DNA of 64,000 bases from DTU063 sp001512695 (GCA_049658265.1 JBASOM010000098.1:3434-67433); one strand, 5' to 3'. Positions 9,115-18,445 are shown, numbered from the stretch's first letter. The notes: generated from the sequence alone by a model not told the origin. Numbers and translations: made by a program.

Positions 9115-10518
9115 ATGAAGAAATTCATGGATGAGGACTTTTTGTTAAGTAATGACACTGCAAAAACCCTTTATCATGAGAACGCAAAACAAATGCCTAT
9201 AGTCGATTATCATTGCCATATTGACCCGAAGGATATTTACGAAGATGTAGTTTATGCAAATCTCACGCAAGTATGGCTAGGAGGAGACCATTACAAATGG
9301 CGGGCAATGAGAACCAACGGTATTGAAGAGCGTTATATAACGGGGGAAGATACTACAGCATATGAAAAATTTGAAAAATGGGCAGAAACCGTTCCCAAGT
9401 TGATAGGCAATCCATTGTATCACTGGACACATATGGAGCTGAAACGTTACTTTGATATAGATGATATTCTTTCACCTAAAACCTGTAAGAAGATTTGGGA
9501 TGCTGCCAATGAACGTTTAAAGGATTTGTCAGTTCGTAAAATTATCGAAAAGTCCAATGTTAAGTTGATTTGTACAACTGATGATCCCATCGATGATTTA
9601 CGCTGGCACAAGTACATATCTGAAGATGAGACTTGTAAAATCAAAGTATTACCGGCTTTCAGGCCGGACAAGGTATTGAACATAGATAAACCCGGTTTTG
9701 TGGAATATATTAAAAAGCTAGGGGACGTTTGTGGTATAAATATTAAAACGGTTGATGATGTTAAAGCAGCCCTGGCATCAAGGATTGAGTTTTTTGTTAA
9801 AATGGGCTGTAAAGCATCAGATCACGCACTGGATTATATTGTTTACAGAAAGACGGACGAGAATCTAGATGCCGTGCTTCAAGCAGCATTAGACGGGAAA
9901 GCAATTGACCAGGAAAAAGCGGATGAGTATAAAGCTGAGCTCCTCATGTTCTGTGCATCGCAGTATAAGAAACACGATATCGTGATGCAGCTACATTACG
10001 GTGCATTGAGAAATACGAATCCTGCAGCTTTTGCAAAGCTTGGCCCTGATTCTGGCTTTGATGCAATTTGTGGCTATGATAAAAGCGGTGTTGCCCTCGG
10101 TGCACTTTTGGGTGCATTAGAAGCCAAGGATAGTCTGCCAAAAACGATCATATATTCCCTCAATCCTACAGACAATGCTTTGATCACTGCAATTATCGGC
10201 TGTTTCCAATCTCCTGAAGTCCCTATGAAGATACAACACGGAAGCGCCTGGTGGTTTAATGACACAAAGACCGGCATGATGGAACAAATGACTAACCTCG
10301 CCAATTTTTCTATACTGCCCAACTTTATAGGTATGCTAACAGATTCACGAAGTTTCTTATCGTACACCCGCCATGAGTATTTCAGGCGCATCCTCTGTGA
10401 CTTAATCGGACAGTGGGTAGAGAACGGCGAGTACCCGGCCGATATGGAAATTTTGGGTAAAATGGTGGAGGATATCTGCTATAACAATACCGTCAGGTAT
10501 TTTGGATTTGAAGTTTAA
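9115..10518 (+). CDS. uxaC: Glucuronate/uronate isomerase
   Basis: This 467-residue protein matches the amidohydrolase-superfamily UxaC that interconverts D-glucuronate and D-fructuronate (or galacturonate and tagaturonate). It opens with KKFMDEDFLLSNDTAKTLY and has the metal-site motif DYHCHIDPK at about residues 30-38 and HYGALRNTN further on. The ATG at 9115 is preceded by GGGAGG; upstream in-frame starts lack a site. No other uronate genes (uxaB, kdgK, uxuA) are nearby, so it is an isolated member of its pathway here. Confidence 0.92.
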   Translation: MKKFMDEDFLLSNDTAKTLYHENAKQMPIVDYHCHIDPKDIYEDVVYANLTQVWLGGDHYKWRAMRTNGIEERYITGEDTTAYEKFEKWAETVPKLIGNPLYHWTHMELKRYFDIDDILSPKTCKKIWDAANERLKDLSVRKIIEKSNVKLICTTDDPIDDLRWHKYISEDETCKIKVLPAFRPDKVLNIDKPGFVEYIKKLGDVCGINIKTVDDVKAALASRIEFFVKMGCKASDHALDYIVYRKTDENLDAVLQAALDGKAIDQEKADEYKAELLMFCASQYKKHDIVMQLHYGALRNTNPAAFAKLGPDSGFDAICGYDKSGVALGALLGALEAKDSLPKTIIYSLNPTDNALITAIIGCFQSPEVPMKIQHGSAWWFNDTKTGMMEQMTNLANFSILPNFIGMLTDSRSFLSYTRHEYFRRILCDLIGQWVENGEYPADMEILGKMVEDICYNNTVRYFGFEV

Positions 10519-10537
10519 ACTAGAAATATTTTTTCAC

Positions 10538-10595
10538 AACTGCCCAACCTTTATCGTGAATCTCTTTATAATGTATAAAGGATGGGCAGTTTTTC
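10538..10595. terminator. Bidirectional terminator between uxaC and the phosphohexomutase gene
   Basis: AACTGCCCA plus ACCTTTAT (10538-10554) pairs with ATAAAGG plus ATGGGCAGTT (ending 10591), followed by TTTTT. It separates the two convergent genes and can serve both strands. Confidence 0.75.
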
Positions 10596-10668
10596 TATGA
10601 ATTACTTTTGATTTGACAGAAATATTTAGGATTTTCCGGTGACACCTTCACATGGGAATATCCGGAAT

Positions 10669-12030
10669 TTAGCCATTAAATAGTTTTAAAGGCAATAGGG
10701 CTTCTTGCATTTCTCTTTTTATTTTCTCCAATCCTTCTTCAGTTTTGGACTCACAGCGGACGATAAGCTCCGGACCGGTATTTGAGCTCCTAACCAAGCC
10801 CCAACCATCAGAGAATAGAACGCGTGCACCGTCAACATCTATTATAGGGTATTTGCCCTCAAAGTACCGCTTTACCGCCAGGACTTTGTCAAACTTTTCT
10901 TCATCAGGGCAGGGTATGCGAAGTTCCGGTGTTGAAAAGTATTTGGGCACATCTGAAAGCAATTCTGAGAGTTTGCTGTCGGTATTGGAAAGTATCCGAA
11001 GGAGCCTCGCAGCAGCATAAAAGGCATCGTCAAAACCATAGTATTCATCGGCAAAGAACATGTGGCCGGACATTTCGCCTGTAAATATTGCACCTACTTC
11101 TCTCATCTTGGCTTTGATCAAGGAGTGGCCTGTTTTGTAAAATATGGGCTTGCCACCGAGTTTTTTTATTTCATCTACCAGGGCTTCTGAGCACTTAACT
11201 TCAACAATGGCAGTAGAGCCAGGATATTTTGGCATTATCTCACGCCAATACAGAATCATCAGCATATCTCCGAATATTACATTACCTCTGTCATCGACAA
11301 CCCCGATGCGATCCCCATCACCATCAAAACCTATGCCCAAATCAAGTTGTTCTCTCAAAACTAATTCTCTTAAATCCGCTAAATTCTCTGCATTAACAGG
11401 GTCCGGGAAATGATTTGGAAAGCTGGGATCGGAGGTGCAGTAAAGCGGATAAACCTCCACTCCAAGGCGGCTAAAGAATTTTTCAGCAAAGAGTGAGGCA
11501 GTGCCGTTGCCGCAGTCGATGCCGACCCTGAGTTTTTTGGAAAGGCGGATTTTGCTGGATATCATGTCCATATAATCTTCAACGGGGTCCTTTGAACTGA
11601 CAGAACCCTTCCCTGACAAAAACTCACCCTTTTCCATCATCCTTCGTAAGTATTGAATTTCATCTCCGTATATGGTTCCAGGGCCAAAAGCTACTTTAAA
11701 GCCATTAAATTGGGCAGGATTGTGGCTGGCGGTAACCATAATTCCCGGATTTATACCATAGTGTTCACGTGCAAAGTAAAATATAGGAGTTACAACTGTC
11801 CCGATGTCCACGACGTCACAACCTGTAGACAAGAGACCATTGATTACAGCCTTTTTTAGTAAGGGTGACGAAGTCCTATTGTCACATCCAACTATAGCCT
11901 TGTTTTCGCCTTCTTGACGTGCATATGTACCAAAAGCTTGCCCCAGCCTTGTGGCAAAGCTTTCATCTAAATCTTCACCGACAATGCCTCTGATGTCGTA
12001 CTGCCTAAAAACATAGGGATTTAATTTCAT
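10669..12030 (-). CDS. Phosphomannomutase / phosphoglucomutase
   Basis: This 453-residue alpha-D-phosphohexomutase converts hexose 6-phosphates and 1-phosphates (ManB/AlgC-type PMM/PGM). The N-terminus FRQYDIRGIVGEDLDE is typical. The catalytic phosphoserine loop is TASHNPAQFNGFK, the metal loop is DGDGDRIG, and the sugar loop is GEMSGHMFF. The ATG at 12030 has a GGAGG site about ten bases upstream; a GTG five codons earlier overlaps that site. It is monocistronic. The split between glucose and mannose specificity cannot be read from sequence. Confidence 0.88.
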   Translation of the reverse strand: MKLNPYVFRQYDIRGIVGEDLDESFATRLGQAFGTYARQEGENKAIVGCDNRTSSPLLKKAVINGLLSTGCDVVDIGTVVTPIFYFAREHYGINPGIMVTASHNPAQFNGFKVAFGPGTIYGDEIQYLRRMMEKGEFLSGKGSVSSKDPVEDYMDMISSKIRLSKKLRVGIDCGNGTASLFAEKFFSRLGVEVYPLYCTSDPSFPNHFPDPVNAENLADLRELVLREQLDLGIGFDGDGDRIGVVDDRGNVIFGDMLMILYWREIMPKYPGSTAIVEVKCSEALVDEIKKLGGKPIFYKTGHSLIKAKMREVGAIFTGEMSGHMFFADEYYGFDDAFYAAARLLRILSNTDSKLSELLSDVPKYFSTPELRIPCPDEEKFDKVLAVKRYFEGKYPIIDVDGARVLFSDGWGLVRSSNTGPELIVRCESKTEEGLEKIKREMQEALLPLKLFNG

Positions 12031-12245
12031 ACAACCTGCCTCCACATCTTATTTTTTAATGCATAATAAAATCTGTTATAGTATTTCCCAAAAACCTGTA
12101 ATTATTTTGAATACAACATACAAACTACCTTTGCACTTATCAGCATTATACCATAAATTTTCATTTTCCTATTGATAAAGATTAATAATTGTGATAGTAT
12201 TCTCTTAAATGCTTTAACGATTTAATATACTAAAGGATGATTGTT

Positions 12246-13352
12246 ATGACCGGCTATTTTAGAAGACCTGCAGGAGTGAAAGACTATTTGCCACCAAAGG
12301 TTCGCAAAAAGCGGCGGATTGAAAAAGTAATTGTGGACATATTTGAAAAGTGGGGCTATGAAGAGGTAATAGCTCCTTCTTTTGAATATTTGGAGACCTT
12401 TGCGAAAACTGGCAAGTGGGATTTTACGGAGAAGATTTTTAAGTTTATTGACAGACACGGTGAGGCTGTGGCTTTAAGGCCCGATATTACCACATCTATT
12501 GCCAGGATGGTGGCAACTCATTATAGTAACCATGACGCGCCCTTAAGGTTTTATTATCTGGCAAATGTTTTTAGATTCCAGGAGCCCAGAAAGGGCAGGG
12601 ACCAGGAGTTTTATCAAATAGGCGCCGAGCTAATCGGCATACCGGGGCTTGAAGCCGATGTGGAAATAATTCTTCTTGCATCACATATGCTTGAACAAAT
12701 CGGCATAAAAGACTTTTTAATAAATATTGGCCACACCAAATTCCTGGAGGGTCTACTTGATGAATTAGAGAACAGCTCCTCTCTAAAAGACAGAATTGCT
12801 CAAGCCATAAAAGAAAAAAATTTTGTGCAGCTTAAAGATTTGATTGAAGAGAGTGCTATAAGACCTGAGATCAAAAAAACGGTTCTAGCTTTGCCAAGGT
12901 TTTACGGTGGAGCGGAGATATTCGAGAAACTTGATCAGTTTACATTAAACGAAAAATGCATTGCAGCACTGTCGGAACTTAAGAAGGTTTGGAATATGTT
13001 AAAGCAGTTTAACAACATCCAACTTAGCTTTGATCCGGGGCTTGCCAGAGGCATCGATTATTATACTGGCATCGTGTTTGAAATATATTCACCTAAGTCG
13101 GGATTTCCCCTGGGAGGGGGAGGGCGATACGACTCCCTCCTTGATAAGTTTAATGGATCCCGACCGGCTACAGGTTTTGCATTAACCGAGGATGTTATTT
13201 TGACAGTATTAGAGAAGGATATGGAAGATACATACGAACCTTATTATCTTTATTACAACCCGGCAGAATATATCGAGGCATTTCATAAGGCGGAAGATTT
13301 GAGAAGGCAAGGCCGCATAGTGAAAATGCTGCCAGCTGACAAATATGATTAA
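12246..13352 (+). CDS. hisZ: ATP phosphoribosyltransferase regulatory subunit HisZ
   Basis: This 368-residue class II HisRS-like paralogue lacks the anticodon-binding domain and acts with the short HisG as a hetero-octamer. Visible motifs are RRPAGVKDYLPP at the start, the motif-2-like FRYYLANVFR-type stretch (RFYYLANVFRFQEPRKGRDQ), and ARGIDYYTGIVFEIY with GGGGRYD. The ATG at 12246 is 8 bases after AAAGGA; an ATG at 12237 overlaps that site. It is the first gene of the his operon. Confidence 0.9.
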   Translation: MTGYFRRPAGVKDYLPPKVRKKRRIEKVIVDIFEKWGYEEVIAPSFEYLETFAKTGKWDFTEKIFKFIDRHGEAVALRPDITTSIARMVATHYSNHDAPLRFYYLANVFRFQEPRKGRDQEFYQIGAELIGIPGLEADVEIILLASHMLEQIGIKDFLINIGHTKFLEGLLDELENSSSLKDRIAQAIKEKNFVQLKDLIEESAIRPEIKKTVLALPRFYGGAEIFEKLDQFTLNEKCIAALSELKKVWNMLKQFNNIQLSFDPGLARGIDYYTGIVFEIYSPKSGFPLGGGGRYDSLLDKFNGSRPATGFALTEDVILTVLEKDMEDTYEPYYLYYNPAEYIEAFHKAEDLRRQGRIVKMLPADKYD

Positions 13353-13382
13353 CATATATTTTAAAGGAGAATTGCTTTAAAG

Positions 13383-13997
13383 ATGCTAAAGATTGCTTTA
13401 TCTAAAGGCAGGATACTATCTGAAACCCTAAAACTTTTTAATAAAATACAAATGGATTTTAGCCAAGTGAATGAAGACACACGCAAGCTTTTTTTTGATT
13501 TTGAAGAATATGGCACCCGTGTAATTCTGGCGAAACCATCAGATGTGCCGACATATGTGGAATACGGGGTTGCTGATATTGGGGTAGCGGGCAAGGATGT
13601 GCTTTTAGAAGATAAGAAAGATGTTTTTGAGCTAGTTGATTTAAAGCTTGCTCAGTGCAAAATGGTAGTTGCAATTCCACAAGATAGGTCCATCGATATG
13701 CCGATTTATCGGGTGGCTACCAAATATCCTCAAATTGCCGAAAGACATTTTGTAAAAAGGGGAATTCCGGTAGAAATCATAAAACTTCACGGTTCTGTGG
13801 AATTAGGGCCTATACTGGGCATTTCAGATGCTATAGTGGATATTGTGTCAACTGGGAGTACCCTCAAGAAGAACAATTTAAAAATCCTGGAAGAAATATG
13901 TCCTATTAGCAGCAGGCTCATAGCAAACCAGGTCAGTTTCCGGGTTAAATCCTATGAGATAATGGCTCTGATAGAAAAACTGGAATCTGTTCTGTGA
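13383..13997 (+). CDS. hisG: ATP phosphoribosyltransferase catalytic subunit, short form
   Basis: This 204-residue HisG catalyses the first step of histidine synthesis (ATP + PRPP to PR-ATP). It begins LKIALSKGRIL and has the PRPP-binding stretch DIVSTGSTLKKNNL near residues 157-170. It lacks the C-terminal ACT-like regulatory domain of long HisG, so it depends on HisZ encoded just upstream. The gene follows hisZ by 30 bases. Confidence 0.93.
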   Translation: MLKIALSKGRILSETLKLFNKIQMDFSQVNEDTRKLFFDFEEYGTRVILAKPSDVPTYVEYGVADIGVAGKDVLLEDKKDVFELVDLKLAQCKMVVAIPQDRSIDMPIYRVATKYPQIAERHFVKRGIPVEIIKLHGSVELGPILGISDAIVDIVSTGSTLKKNNLKILEEICPISSRLIANQVSFRVKSYEIMALIEKLESVL

Positions 13998-14064
13998 TTA
14001 GCCCTTATGTAAATGGAGAAAAAGGTGTATAATTATACATCATTAGTTCAAGGAGGAGATTGAC

Positions 14065-15150
14065 ATTAATTCACCAATACGCTTTGCAAGAGACGATGTA
14101 TTAAAAATGATACCTTACATGCCTTCACAAGAGGCTTGCAAGATAAAACTCGATGCCAACGAGAGTCCTTACGATGTACCCCTTAAGGTAAAAGAAAGAA
14201 TATGGAAGAGATTGCAGGAGGAGCATTTCAACTACTACTATGACCCCAGTTGTGATGAGCTGCGGGAGAGCCTTTCCAAGTACACAGGAGCAAAGCCACA
14301 GCAAATATTTGTAGGAAGCGGTGCCGATGAAATTATTCTAGACCTCATTTTAGCCTTTGCTGGCCCCGGTCGAGATGTTATAATTCCATCGCCTACTTTT
14401 TCCAGTTATGAAATCTTTGCCACTGTGGCAGGTTCTAATGTCATAAAAGTTCCCATCCACCGCATAAAGCAAGGGAACGGCTGGATTTGGGACCTTGATA
14501 TAAATCAAATAAAGGAGCATTTTACGCAAGATAAGGATCAGCTTTTGTTTATCTGTTATCCCAACAATCCTACAGGAGACTATTTTGATGAAGAAAAAGT
14601 CCTTGACTTAATAAACAGCTTCAACGGCATTGTGGCAGTTGATGAGGCATATTTTGAGTTTGGCGGCAAGACTTTTGCAGATAGACTCCATCAATTTCCC
14701 CACGTAGTAGTTATTCGCACATTTTCCAAGATATTTTCCCTGGCAGGCCTTAGAGTCGGTTACGCCATAGGCCATGAAGATTTGATCAATCAGCTGTATA
14801 AAGTGAAACTGCCCTATAATGTAAGTCTTTTTTCCCAGATTGCAGCTGTCGAAATTTTAAAGGAGACAGATTGGCTAGAGGATATGAAAAGGCAGTTTGC
14901 AAAAGCCAGAGATGAACTGAAGGAGGAGTTAGATAATATAAAAGGGTTACGAGTATATCCAAGTGCCGCTAATTTCTTTCTGTGTGAATTAGAAAAGTCA
15001 CGGGACTTTGTATATGAGGAACTCTTAAAGAGGGGAATACTTACACGTCGATTAAGTGATGATATACTGAAAAACACTTTGCGCTTTTGCATAGGTACAC
15101 CGGAGCAAAACCGGTTTCTTATATCATCACTTAGAGAAATTTTGGATTAA
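14065..15150 (+). CDS. hisC: Histidinol-phosphate aminotransferase, apparent ATT start
   Basis: This PLP-dependent fold-type I aminotransferase has the Schiff-base lysine in RTFSKIFSLAGLRVGY and the NPNNPTG-like CYPNNPTGD loop. The first in-frame ATG is at 14107, but it has no ribosome binding site, and starting there would remove the conserved N-terminal segment PIRFARDDVLK that aligns with family members. A strong AAGGAGGAG (14050-14058) lies 6 bases upstream of an in-frame ATT at 14065; a second ATT is at 14059. No ATG, GTG or TTG is in frame at suitable spacing. The 14065 start gives 361 residues. Function is secure; the start codon is an inference. Confidence 0.85.
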   Translation: MNSPIRFARDDVLKMIPYMPSQEACKIKLDANESPYDVPLKVKERIWKRLQEEHFNYYYDPSCDELRESLSKYTGAKPQQIFVGSGADEIILDLILAFAGPGRDVIIPSPTFSSYEIFATVAGSNVIKVPIHRIKQGNGWIWDLDINQIKEHFTQDKDQLLFICYPNNPTGDYFDEEKVLDLINSFNGIVAVDEAYFEFGGKTFADRLHQFPHVVVIRTFSKIFSLAGLRVGYAIGHEDLINQLYKVKLPYNVSLFSQIAAVEILKETDWLEDMKRQFAKARDELKEELDNIKGLRVYPSAANFFLCELEKSRDFVYEELLKRGILTRRLSDDILKNTLRFCIGTPEQNRFLISSLREILD

Positions 15151-15168
15151 ATTTGGAGGAGGTTCTCA

Positions 15169-15756
15169 ATGGCTAGGACCGCTGAAGTTTACAGGAAAAC
15201 CGGAGAAACGGAAATAAAGGTTAAAATGAATCTGGATGGGCAAGGGGAAAACAAAATCACTACACAGGTCTTTTTCCTAAATCACATGTTAGACCTTTTT
15301 TCCCGTCACGGCCTATTTGACTTAGAAGTTGATGGAAAGGGAGATATAGAAGTAGATTTCCATCATTTAGTGGAAGATGTGGGCATCGTGTTGGGCCAGG
15401 CTTTTTTGAAAGCCCTGGGCAATAAGGAAGGGATTAAGCGGTACGGAACATTTTATGTCCCAATGGATGAAGCTCTGGCCTTTTGCAGTGTGGATATAAG
15501 CGGGAGACCTTACATATATTTTGATGCCGAGTTTAGTCGCGACAAGGTGGGGGAATTTGATGTAGAGCTGGTAAAAGAGTTTTTTGTAGCTTTTGCCAAC
15601 AATGCCCGCATAACCATTCATTTGGAAGTTGTCCGTGGGGAAAACACCCATCATATGATAGAAGCGCTCTTTAAAGCCTTTGGTCGTGCATTGCGAGAGG
15701 CAGTGGCATTTGATCCAAGGGAAAAAGGGGTGCCCTCCACGAAAGGGGTACTGTAA
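15169..15756 (+). CDS. hisB: Imidazoleglycerol-phosphate dehydratase
   Basis: This 195-residue single-domain HisB dehydrates imidazole glycerol phosphate. The two family His signatures are visible: DFHHLVEDVGIVLGQAF (about residues 64-80) and GENTHHMIEALFKAFGRAL (about 158-176). The histidinol-phosphatase domain of the E. coli fusion is absent. GGAGGAGG precedes the ATG. The next gene is hisA rather than hisH. Confidence 0.93.
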   Translation: MARTAEVYRKTGETEIKVKMNLDGQGENKITTQVFFLNHMLDLFSRHGLFDLEVDGKGDIEVDFHHLVEDVGIVLGQAFLKALGNKEGIKRYGTFYVPMDEALAFCSVDISGRPYIYFDAEFSRDKVGEFDVELVKEFFVAFANNARITIHLEVVRGENTHHMIEALFKAFGRALREAVAFDPREKGVPSTKGVL

Positions 15757-15775
15757 GTCTAGAAAGGGTGACGGA

Positions 15776-16504
15776 ATGAATATATATCCGGCAGTAGATA
15801 TCAAGGGAGGAAAGTGTGTAAGGCTAGTCCAGGGAGATTTTTCTCGGGAAACCGTTTATTTAGAAAACCCGGTGGATGCAGCAAAGATGTGGCAGGAGAA
15901 AGGGGCCAAGTGGGTTCATGTAGTTGACTTGGATGGTGCAAAGTCCGGGAATCCCGGCAACTTTGATGTGATCCGAAATATTAGAGAAGCCTTAAGTGCC
16001 AAAATCCAAGTAGGTGGCGGCATTAGAAATATCGGCACTGTTGAAAGCTATTTAAACATGGGCATAGACCGCATCATTTTTGGTTCTTCCGCAATCACAG
16101 ATTTGACACTAGTGAAGGTTACCATAGACAGGTTCGGAGCAGAAAAAGTGGCTGTAGGGATTGATGTTAGACAAGGTCATGTTGCTATTGAAGGTTGGAC
16201 AAAATCATCCGGAATCACAGTAGAAGTGGTCCTCAGGCAGTTAAAAGACATTGGTGTAAATACGATCATTTATACCGACATTTCAAGAGATGGCATGATG
16301 AAAGGGCCAAACTTTGCCGGCATCGAGAAAGTGTTGAGTTTCGGAGATTTTTCAGTGATCGCATCTGGAGGGATTTCCAGCTTGGAAGATCTGGAACAAT
16401 TGTCTATGTATGAAAATAGGGGTTTAGAAGGAGCAATTATTGGAAAAGCCCTATACAATGGTTCCCTTGATTTAAAGACGGTTTTAGAGCGCTTTGATAC
16501 TTAA
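15776..16504 (+). CDS. hisA: ProFAR isomerase HisA
   Basis: This 242-residue TIM-barrel enzyme isomerises ProFAR to PRFAR. It begins MNIYPAVDIKGGKCVRLVQG with the catalytic Asp in AVDIK, and has the second catalytic Asp in DISRDGMMKGPN. Phosphate-binding loops QVGGGIRN and ASGGISSLEDL are present. AAAGGGTGACGG precedes the ATG at 15776. It follows hisB by only 19 bases, leaving no space for hisH. Confidence 0.93.
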   Translation: MNIYPAVDIKGGKCVRLVQGDFSRETVYLENPVDAAKMWQEKGAKWVHVVDLDGAKSGNPGNFDVIRNIREALSAKIQVGGGIRNIGTVESYLNMGIDRIIFGSSAITDLTLVKVTIDRFGAEKVAVGIDVRQGHVAIEGWTKSSGITVEVVLRQLKDIGVNTIIYTDISRDGMMKGPNFAGIEKVLSFGDFSVIASGGISSLEDLEQLSMYENRGLEGAIIGKALYNGSLDLKTVLERFDT

Positions 16505-16524
16505 GGAGGATAGGAGTAATAAAA

Positions 16525-17271
16525 ATGAATAAAAAACGGCTTATCGTCTGCTTAGATGTACAAGATGGCAGGGTAGTAAAGGGCATTCATTTTAAAAACA
16601 TCCGGGACATTGGAGATCCTGTTGAGCTGGCAGCTTATTATGACAGACAGGGCATAGATGAGATTGTGCTCCTGGATATATCAGCCACTTTTGAAGGCAG
16701 AAAGACCACCCTAGATGTAATAAAAAGAGTTTCGGAGAATATCCGGGTGCCTTTTACTGTAGGTGGTGGCATATCCACATTAAAAGATATTGAGGATTTG
16801 CTTAAAGCAGGTGCTACTAAAGTTTCCATCGGTTCTGCTGCAGTAAAAAATCCCCAATTAATCAAGGAAGCTGCCCAAGAGTTTGGCAACGGGCATCTGG
16901 TTCTTGCCTGTGATGCCAAAAAAAACAATGGAAGTTGGGAAGTCTATACTCACGGCGGCAGGACGGCCACTGGACTTGACGCTGTTTTGTGGTGCAAAAA
17001 GGCTGAAAGCCTTGGCATAGGGGAGATACTTCTGACAAGTATGGATGCTGACGGCACCAAGGATGGCTATGATATTCGGTTAACAAGGGCCGTAGCTGAT
17101 GCAGTTAAAGTGCCTGTAATAGCTTCGGGAGGGGCAGGAAAGCTGGAACATTTCAAGGATGTGTTTGTCAAAGGGCGAGCGAGCGGGGCACTTGCCGCAT
17201 CTGTTTTTCATAAGGGGATTTTTACCGTAAGGGAAGTTAAAGAATACTTGATTTCAGAAGGAGTAGAATAA
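16525..17271 (+). CDS. hisF: Imidazole glycerol phosphate synthase cyclase subunit HisF
   Basis: This 248-residue TIM barrel converts PRFAR plus ammonia to IGP and AICAR. It begins KKRLIVCLDVQDGRVVKGIHF with the catalytic Asp11-equivalent, and the second catalytic Asp lies in LTSMDADGTKDGYD. The glutaminase partner HisH is not encoded in the operon, so ammonia must come from a HisH encoded elsewhere or from solution. AAGGAGG precedes the ATG. Confidence 0.93.
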   Translation: MNKKRLIVCLDVQDGRVVKGIHFKNIRDIGDPVELAAYYDRQGIDEIVLLDISATFEGRKTTLDVIKRVSENIRVPFTVGGGISTLKDIEDLLKAGATKVSIGSAAVKNPQLIKEAAQEFGNGHLVLACDAKKNNGSWEVYTHGGRTATGLDAVLWCKKAESLGIGEILLTSMDADGTKDGYDIRLTRAVADAVKVPVIASGGAGKLEHFKDVFVKGRASGALAASVFHKGIFTVREVKEYLISEGVE

Positions 17272-17274
17272 TCC

Positions 17275-17910
17275 ATGATTGAGTTGGATAGTATAAAATA
17301 TGATGAAAAGGGCCTTGTGCCTGTAGTAGTTCAAGCTGAGGATAGCAAAGAAGTATTAATGCTTGGCTATATGAACAAAGAATCATTACAAAAAACTATT
17401 GAGACAAAAAAGGCTTGGTTTTACAGCCGCAAGAGAAAAAAACTCTGGCAAAAAGGGGAGACAAGCGGAAACTACCTTGAGGTAAAAGATATCCTCTACG
17501 ATTGTGATGAAGATACGCTGCTTATAAAAGTAATTCCTAAAGGTCCAACATGCCACACGGGAAATTACTCATGTTTTTACCGCAAGCTTTTAGAAAATGT
17601 AGAGTGTAGCGCTAAAGCTGAGCCTAGCAATTTTGACATAATAAATGAACTTGTTGATGTAATTGATTCTAGGTTTTCCGAGAGACCCGAAGGATCATAT
17701 ATTGCAAAACTATTTGCCGGCGGCAAAGAAAGGATACTAAAAAAAGTTGGCGAAGAAGCTAGTGAAGTAATTATAGCTTCTATGAGCGATAACAGGGCTG
17801 ATACTATTTACGAAGCTGCAGACCTGCTTTTTCACCTGCTAATAGCACTTCGATATGATAAAATAACAGTTGAAGAAGTAATGGGAGAACTCAAAAGTCG
17901 CCGAAAGTAA
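17275..17910 (+). CDS. hisI: Bifunctional PR-AMP cyclohydrolase / PR-ATP pyrophosphohydrolase
   Basis: This 211-residue HisIE fusion has the HisI cyclohydrolase in residues 1-105, with zinc-site motifs YDCDEDTLLIKV and GPTCHTGNYSCFY. The HisE pyrophosphohydrolase occupies about 115-211 (GEEASEVIIAS, and AADLLFHLLIAL near the end). It is the last gene of the operon and starts 3 bases after the hisF stop. No terminator is obvious before the tRNA promoters. Confidence 0.92.
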   Translation: MIELDSIKYDEKGLVPVVVQAEDSKEVLMLGYMNKESLQKTIETKKAWFYSRKRKKLWQKGETSGNYLEVKDILYDCDEDTLLIKVIPKGPTCHTGNYSCFYRKLLENVECSAKAEPSNFDIINELVDVIDSRFSERPEGSYIAKLFAGGKERILKKVGEEASEVIIASMSDNRADTIYEAADLLFHLLIALRYDKITVEEVMGELKSRRK

Positions 17911-17915
17911 CTTTC

Positions 17916-17944
17916 TTGACAAATTGCCAATAAATATATATAAT
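17916..17944 (+). promoter_or_regulatory. Consensus promoter P1 upstream of tRNA cluster
   Basis: TTGACA at 17916-17921 and TATAAT at 17939-17944 with 17-base spacing are an exact sigma-A consensus. It lies right after the hisI stop and 160 bases before the first tRNA. No gene is seen between it and P2. Confidence 0.8.
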
Positions 17945-18064
17945 TTTTAGTAAGCAGTGAGGGCAAAGATGTTGATGCAGCAATAGTGAACTAGATAAAC
18001 AAAGTAACAACGAGTTATAAAGTGTATAAGTGGAAAAATGCTTGATAATAAGTAAATATGATTT

Positions 18065-18093
18065 TTGACATCAATTCGAATCTAATGTATACT
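18065..18093 (+). promoter_or_regulatory. Promoter P2 of the tRNA cluster
   Basis: TTGACA at 18065-18070 and TATACT at 18088-18093 with 17-base spacing lie 13 bases before tRNA-Val, a typical stable-RNA promoter placement. Confidence 0.85.
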
Positions 18094-18106
18094 AGTTAAT
18101 GTCTTT

Positions 18107-18182
18107 GGGCGGATAGCTCAGCTGGGAGAGCACGTGCCTTACAAGCACGGGGTCACAGGTTCGAGCCCTGTTTCGCCCACCA
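18107..18182 (+). tRNA. tRNA-Val (TAC)
   Basis: The 76-base cloverleaf has anticodon TAC, acceptor GGGCGGA paired to TTCGCCC, T-loop GGTTCGAGCC, and an encoded CCA. Confidence 0.97.
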
Positions 18183-18190
18183 AAATATGC

Positions 18191-18267
18191 GGCCCAGTAG
18201 TTCAGTTGGTTAGAACGCCAGCCTGTCACGTTGGAGGTCGTGGGTTCAAGTCCCATCTGGGTCGCCA
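18191..18267 (+). tRNA. tRNA-Asp (GTC)
   Basis: The 77-base cloverleaf has anticodon GTC, acceptor GGCCCAG paired to CTGGGTC, T-arm GGGTTCAAGTCCC, and an encoded CCA. Confidence 0.97.
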
Positions 18268-18275
18268 TTATATCC

Positions 18276-18351
<76 letters not shown>

Positions 18352-18359
18352 TTAGATAT

Positions 18360-18434
18360 GCGGAAGTGGCTCAGTGGTAGAGCATCGCCTTGCCAAGGCG
18401 AGGGTCGCGGGTTCAAATCCCGTCTTCCGCTCCA
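18360..18434 (+). tRNA. tRNA-Gly (GCC)
   Basis: The 75-base cloverleaf has anticodon GCC, acceptor GCGGAAG paired to CTTCCGC, and an encoded CCA. It could be a ligand for the glycine T-box at 7250. Confidence 0.97.
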
Positions 18435-18445
18435 TTTGTCTTTAT

